In this document: positions 61,543-64,000 of the stretch, piece by piece
Layout: each line of letters begins with the position of its first letter
How positions within the stretch are numbered: the stretch's first letter is position 1
From: Clostridium sp. OF09-36
GTDB taxonomy: Bacteria > Bacillota > Clostridia > Lachnospirales > Lachnospiraceae
Length of the DNA: 64,000 bases
Assembly: GCF_003481985.1 (NCBI RefSeq)
Contig: NZ_QUMD01000001.1
Location: 62,001-126,000, forward strand
Reading direction: 5' to 3'
Position numbers and translations under genes: made by a program
Notes under the pieces: model-generated
The model's input: the letters and a program-made list of their open reading frames with translations, nothing else
Database searches by the model: none
What the model was told of the DNA's origin: nothing

Positions 61543-63009
61543 CTACTTCAATACCGGTTCCAGAAATCCCTGTACCGCTTCTTCCACTCCGTCTGCATCC
61601 GTTCCGCCGCCATAATCCAGGATCACCAGGCGGTTCTCATCGCTCAGGACCACTTCATCCAACGCAATATACGCCTCTGTGGCAGCCGCTTCTGCAGTCT
61701 TTATTGCGTCCTGTTCCTTCTGTAATTCCTGTGCAGTCCGCTCATCTGCCGCTATGACTTCTCCGCTTTTTGTGTCTGCACTTCTTGCATCTTCGCTTTC
61801 TGCTGCTTGATTCTTGACATTTTGATTCTCAGCACTTTGGTTTTCCGCATTCCCGTTTTCTGTCTCATTCCGTATATAATAACGATACCAGGAAACCTGC
61901 GCCCCATCCGGCAACGCGCTCAATACCTCTGGCACCTCCACTTCCCTGCAATCCCACAGTTTTGTCAGATCTTTCGGGTAATTCTGTCTGGTCTTTTGTA
62001 TGATCCACGGAATCCGGCTTTTATAAACATTCACAACTACCGGATTCCCGGCTTTGTCAGCCTGAACCGTATTGCTCTGCCAGGTGGCAAATACCGTCTG
62101 CTTTACGTTTGTACTTTCTTCTTCATTCCCGATCAAATGCCCGGTCAGGGCTCCGGACAGTGGAACCAGGATCATGCAGATCGCAGTCACCCCGACCAGA
62201 TATCCGATCCAGTTTTCTCTCTGATCTCCGCTTCCATGTTTCCGGATCCAGCTTAATACCAAACATGCACTTCCGCATAGGATCAGGCTGGAGGTTAATA
62301 CCGTCACAAGCAAGTGGACTGAAGTTGAAAAAGCCAGAATAAGGAAAAGGAGGATTATGCCAAACAGCAGAGCTGCCATACGCTTCTTGGACTTCATCCT
62401 GCGTTTCAGATCTATGACCGGAAGTTTTCCGCGTTCTCTTAACGCATGTTCACTGCTTCTTACCCAACGAATCAGCTGTAGATAGGGAATGCCATAAGAA
62501 AAGATCAACAGCAGGCACACCGCACCGGAAAACATGCTCCAGGGATCCGCCATCGTTTCTGCGGGATATCGCAGACCCTGATACAATAACCACCCCTGCA
62601 GCACTACGATCAGCGGATATAAAATCCGGGTCGACCAGCCAAATGCCAGCGTTTTCTGAATCAAAAACTGATTCGCATCGCTCATCTCTTCGGTTCGTTC
62701 CAATGTCTCATCCGTGGTATAAAAAATCTGCCAGTTGATGCCGCTGCACTGGAATTTCCATCCGGCTGCCTCACAGCGCTCCCGGAATTTTCCGGCGTCC
62801 CAGGAATCTGCACCGGTAAGCACAGAAGTCTTTGGCGCCAAAACCGCGGCATAACGTCGTTTTTCCGGGTCTGCACGGTAACATTTCATACCTCCCCCGC
62901 CAATGCTCTCCGGATACCATCCTTCCTGTGCCAGCTGTTCCAGATACTGCCGGAGCGCATCTGCTTCCCACACGGAAAATGTCCACCAGATATGTTTTGT
63001 CTGCTTCAT
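61543..63009 (-). CDS. DUF2812 domain-containing membrane protein
   Basis: A 488-residue protein. The N-terminal DUF2812 domain (MKQTKHIWWTFSVWEADALR, WYPESIGGGGMKCYRADPEK and AGWKFQCSGINWQIFYT) precedes two helix pairs (ILYPLIVVLQGWLLY, LLLIFSYGIPYLQLIRWV, then ALLFGIILLFLILAFST and LTSSLILCGSACLVLSWI) and a third region near GYLVGVTAICMILVPLSG. A long extracytoplasmic part is rich in Asn, Glu and Ala repeats (ENGNAENQSAENQNVKNQ). DUF2812 proteins are often encoded beside PadR regulators; none is seen here. The start has GGAGG nine bases upstream. Confidence 0.75.
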   Translation of the reverse strand: MKQTKHIWWTFSVWEADALRQYLEQLAQEGWYPESIGGGGMKCYRADPEKRRYAAVLAPKTSVLTGADSWDAGKFRERCEAAGWKFQCSGINWQIFYTTDETLERTEEMSDANQFLIQKTLAFGWSTRILYPLIVVLQGWLLYQGLRYPAETMADPWSMFSGAVCLLLIFSYGIPYLQLIRWVRSSEHALRERGKLPVIDLKRRMKSKKRMAALLFGIILLFLILAFSTSVHLLVTVLTSSLILCGSACLVLSWIRKHGSGDQRENWIGYLVGVTAICMILVPLSGALTGHLIGNEEESTNVKQTVFATWQSNTVQADKAGNPVVVNVYKSRIPWIIQKTRQNYPKDLTKLWDCREVEVPEVLSALPDGAQVSWYRYYIRNETENGNAENQSAENQNVKNQAAESEDARSADTKSGEVIAADERTAQELQKEQDAIKTAEAAATEAYIALDEVVLSDENRLVILDYGGGTDADGVEEAVQGFLEPVLK

Positions 63010-63239
63010 CGTGCCGCCTCCTTCCAATTTCCAATTACTTTCTTCTAATTTCATTATACAAAACATGCCCCCTTGCGCAAGAACGGTGCACTTACTACTT
63101 CCTTACGCTTTCATTACGGAATTTTCATCCTTCAGCCGTATTTTTCTTTATCCGTAACGGTCGCTCACAGCAATCCTGCACAATTTTCCATTCTTGCCAT
63201 TTCCACATTCCTGTGGTACAATCCTAATCGGTTAACGGA

Positions 63240-63442
63240 ATGCAGTGTGAGGGGGAGCGCCCTGACACTACGATCAGAAAAATTACTGCGATGACGAAAA
63301 CCAGATTGCGAGGGAGTCCGTGTTCCGGGCTGAGAGGATCCCAGAAAGGATCGACCGTCCCCAGCTTGTACTCTGCCCAGATACAGGCTGTCAGCATTCT
63401 GTCTGAAAGTCATGTTCAGGCATGCTGTGGCATGCTTTTTTT
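63240..63442 (+). promoter_or_regulatory. Structured leader with terminator before the PhnD-like gene (candidate riboswitch)
   Basis: Four hairpins lie in 200 bases: AGTGTGAGGG against CCCTGACACT (63244-63269); AGTCCG against CGGGCT (63315-63331) followed by GAGAGG; a perfect 9-bp stem CAGCTTGTA/TACAGGCTG allowing one G-U (63362-63390); and a terminator GCATGC-TGTG-GCATGC followed by seven Ts (63420-63442). A terminator within a 5' leader implies attenuation. The second hairpin plus CTGAGAGG resembles the first half of a TPP riboswitch, but the second half of that motif is not present. I leave the class open. Confidence 0.6.
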
Positions 63443-63558
63443 GTACCTTTTCGAACCCTTTCAGCAGAATCCCGTAACTGCTGCGAACAGCAACCACATT
63501 TTTCACGGCAGCTACACGAAAATTTATTCTGCCCGAAACGGGCCATGGAGGTAGTATT

Positions 63559-64000
63559 ATGAGAAAATTTGTTGTACCAGCTCTTTCCCTGGCGCTCTGC
63601 CTGGGTCTTATCACCGGTTGTTCTTCCAAGACGGATGCACCGGCTGCTTCTGAAGCAGCAGCTTCCGCAGATTCCTCTGCTGAAACTTCTTCCGATTCTT
63701 CTGCCGAAGCTTCCTCTGAGACAGAATCTGCCACAGAACCGAAGGCAGTAGATTCTTTAAAGATTGCCTTTTCCCCTTACGCCGATGCGGATACCATCAC
63801 CACTGCCACCGAGCCGCTGGAAAACCTGTTAAAAGAAACGCTTCTGACCAAAGGTTATGATGTATCAGATATCGACATGACTGTCGGTACCAGCTACACT
63901 GCGGTCGGCGAAGCTTTGAGCGCGGGAAGTGCCGACATCGGCTTTATCTCCGGCGGCAACTATGTACTGTTCTCCGATGACTGCGATGTACTTCTGACCG
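63559..64000 (+). CDS. PhnD-like phosphate/phosphite/phosphonate ABC binding lipoprotein (partial, runs off the right edge)
   Basis: The first 147 residues are visible. A lipoprotein signal (KFVVPALSLALCLGLITGC) is followed by a 45-residue Ser/Ala/Glu linker and the start of the PhnD fold: LKIAFSPYADADTITTATEP, LENLLKETLL, SYTAVGEALSAGSADIGFIS and GGNYVLF. The AVGEALSAGSADIGFISGG element is the typical anion-site region of this family. The start has ATGGAGG seven bases upstream. The transporter genes expected downstream are outside the window. The ligand is uncertain. Confidence 0.85.
   Translation, partial: MRKFVVPALSLALCLGLITGCSSKTDAPAASEAAASADSSAETSSDSSAEASSETESATEPKAVDSLKIAFSPYADADTITTATEPLENLLKETLLTKGYDVSDIDMTVGTSYTAVGEALSAGSADIGFISGGNYVLFSDDCDVLLT

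Noticed and set aside
63300..63400. Standard TPP riboswitch
   Set aside because: The CTGAGA half is suggestive, but the ACCTGAT-type second half is absent, so I list it only as an unassigned leader.

Overview
The window reads as a chromosomal segment of an anaerobic Clostridia bacterium, most likely a gut Lachnospiraceae. The support is the rnfCDGEAB ion-pumping electron-transport operon, an hrcA-grpE-dnaK-dnaJ operon with a CIRCE element, a non-discriminating AspRS linked to gatCAB behind a T-box, a glycine riboswitch on a Na+/amino-acid symporter, strong AGGAGG-type ribosome sites, and roughly balanced base composition in genes with AT-rich spacers. I see no rRNA, tRNA, CRISPR array, intact prophage or intact insertion sequence. 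The genus is inference.

Layout: 0.05-4.9 kb, oligopeptide ABC transporter oppABCD on the minus strand (oppF probably lies off the left edge). 5.3-6.5 kb, a decayed patch with a hypothetical gene, a coding tail and a broken Rpn-type nuclease/transposase. 6.6-12.9 kb, a tripartite tricarboxylate transporter operon (tctC-tctB-tctA) with a coupled mgtC-like gene, divergent from a membrane-anchored AraC-type regulator. 13.0-15.1 kb, a lactaldehyde-reductase-like iron alcohol dehydrogenase and a TetR/DhaS-like regulator. 15.4-20.2 kb, a collapsed dicarboxylate symporter gene, rlmI, a purine permease and fragments of two ATPases. 20.2-25.3 kb, rnfCDGEAB. 26.2-31.1 kb, the heat-shock operon. 31.4-38.6 kb, a secreted 3D-domain protein, argH, YfhO and GtrA membrane proteins and purC. 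38.7-44.5 kb, methionine aminopeptidase, an SsuABC-like ABC transporter, a PanT-like ECF component and a P1-family peptidase. 44.7-49.6 kb, a galactitol-type PTS (IIA, IIB, IIC) with a PRD regulator and a class II aldolase. 49.9-56.7 kb, an aminotransferase and T-box-aspS-gatC-gatA-gatB. 56.7-64 kb, a sigma factor, a MATE pump, riboswitch-agcS, a small ribbon-helix-helix protein facing a hypothetical gene across three 10-bp iterons, a DUF2812 protein and the start of a PhnD-like binding protein behind a structured leader.

Several gene sets work together. The T-box operon supplies the indirect Asn-tRNA route, with AspRS making Asp-tRNA(Asn) and GatCAB amidating it. The Rnf operon couples ferredoxin and NAD to an ion gradient that the Na+ symporter could use. 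The tct operon and the facing AraC protein look like a solute sensor with its transporter.

A warning for users of this sequence: at least seven conserved genes (oppB, mgtC, tctA, the AraC regulator, map, gatA, the MATE gene), and perhaps the yfhO region, are each split by what looks like a single missing base, usually in a short homopolymer. Because map and gatA are normally indispensable, sequencing or assembly error is the simplest explanation. The dctA, Rpn and ATPase fragments look like real decay. The most interesting unexplained items are the RHH/iteron locus, a dispersed 105-bp palindrome at gene ends, the Cys-rich tail on RnfE, the leader before the PhnD-like gene, and a GAAC sequence in the aspS T-box that could be a two-codon specifier.
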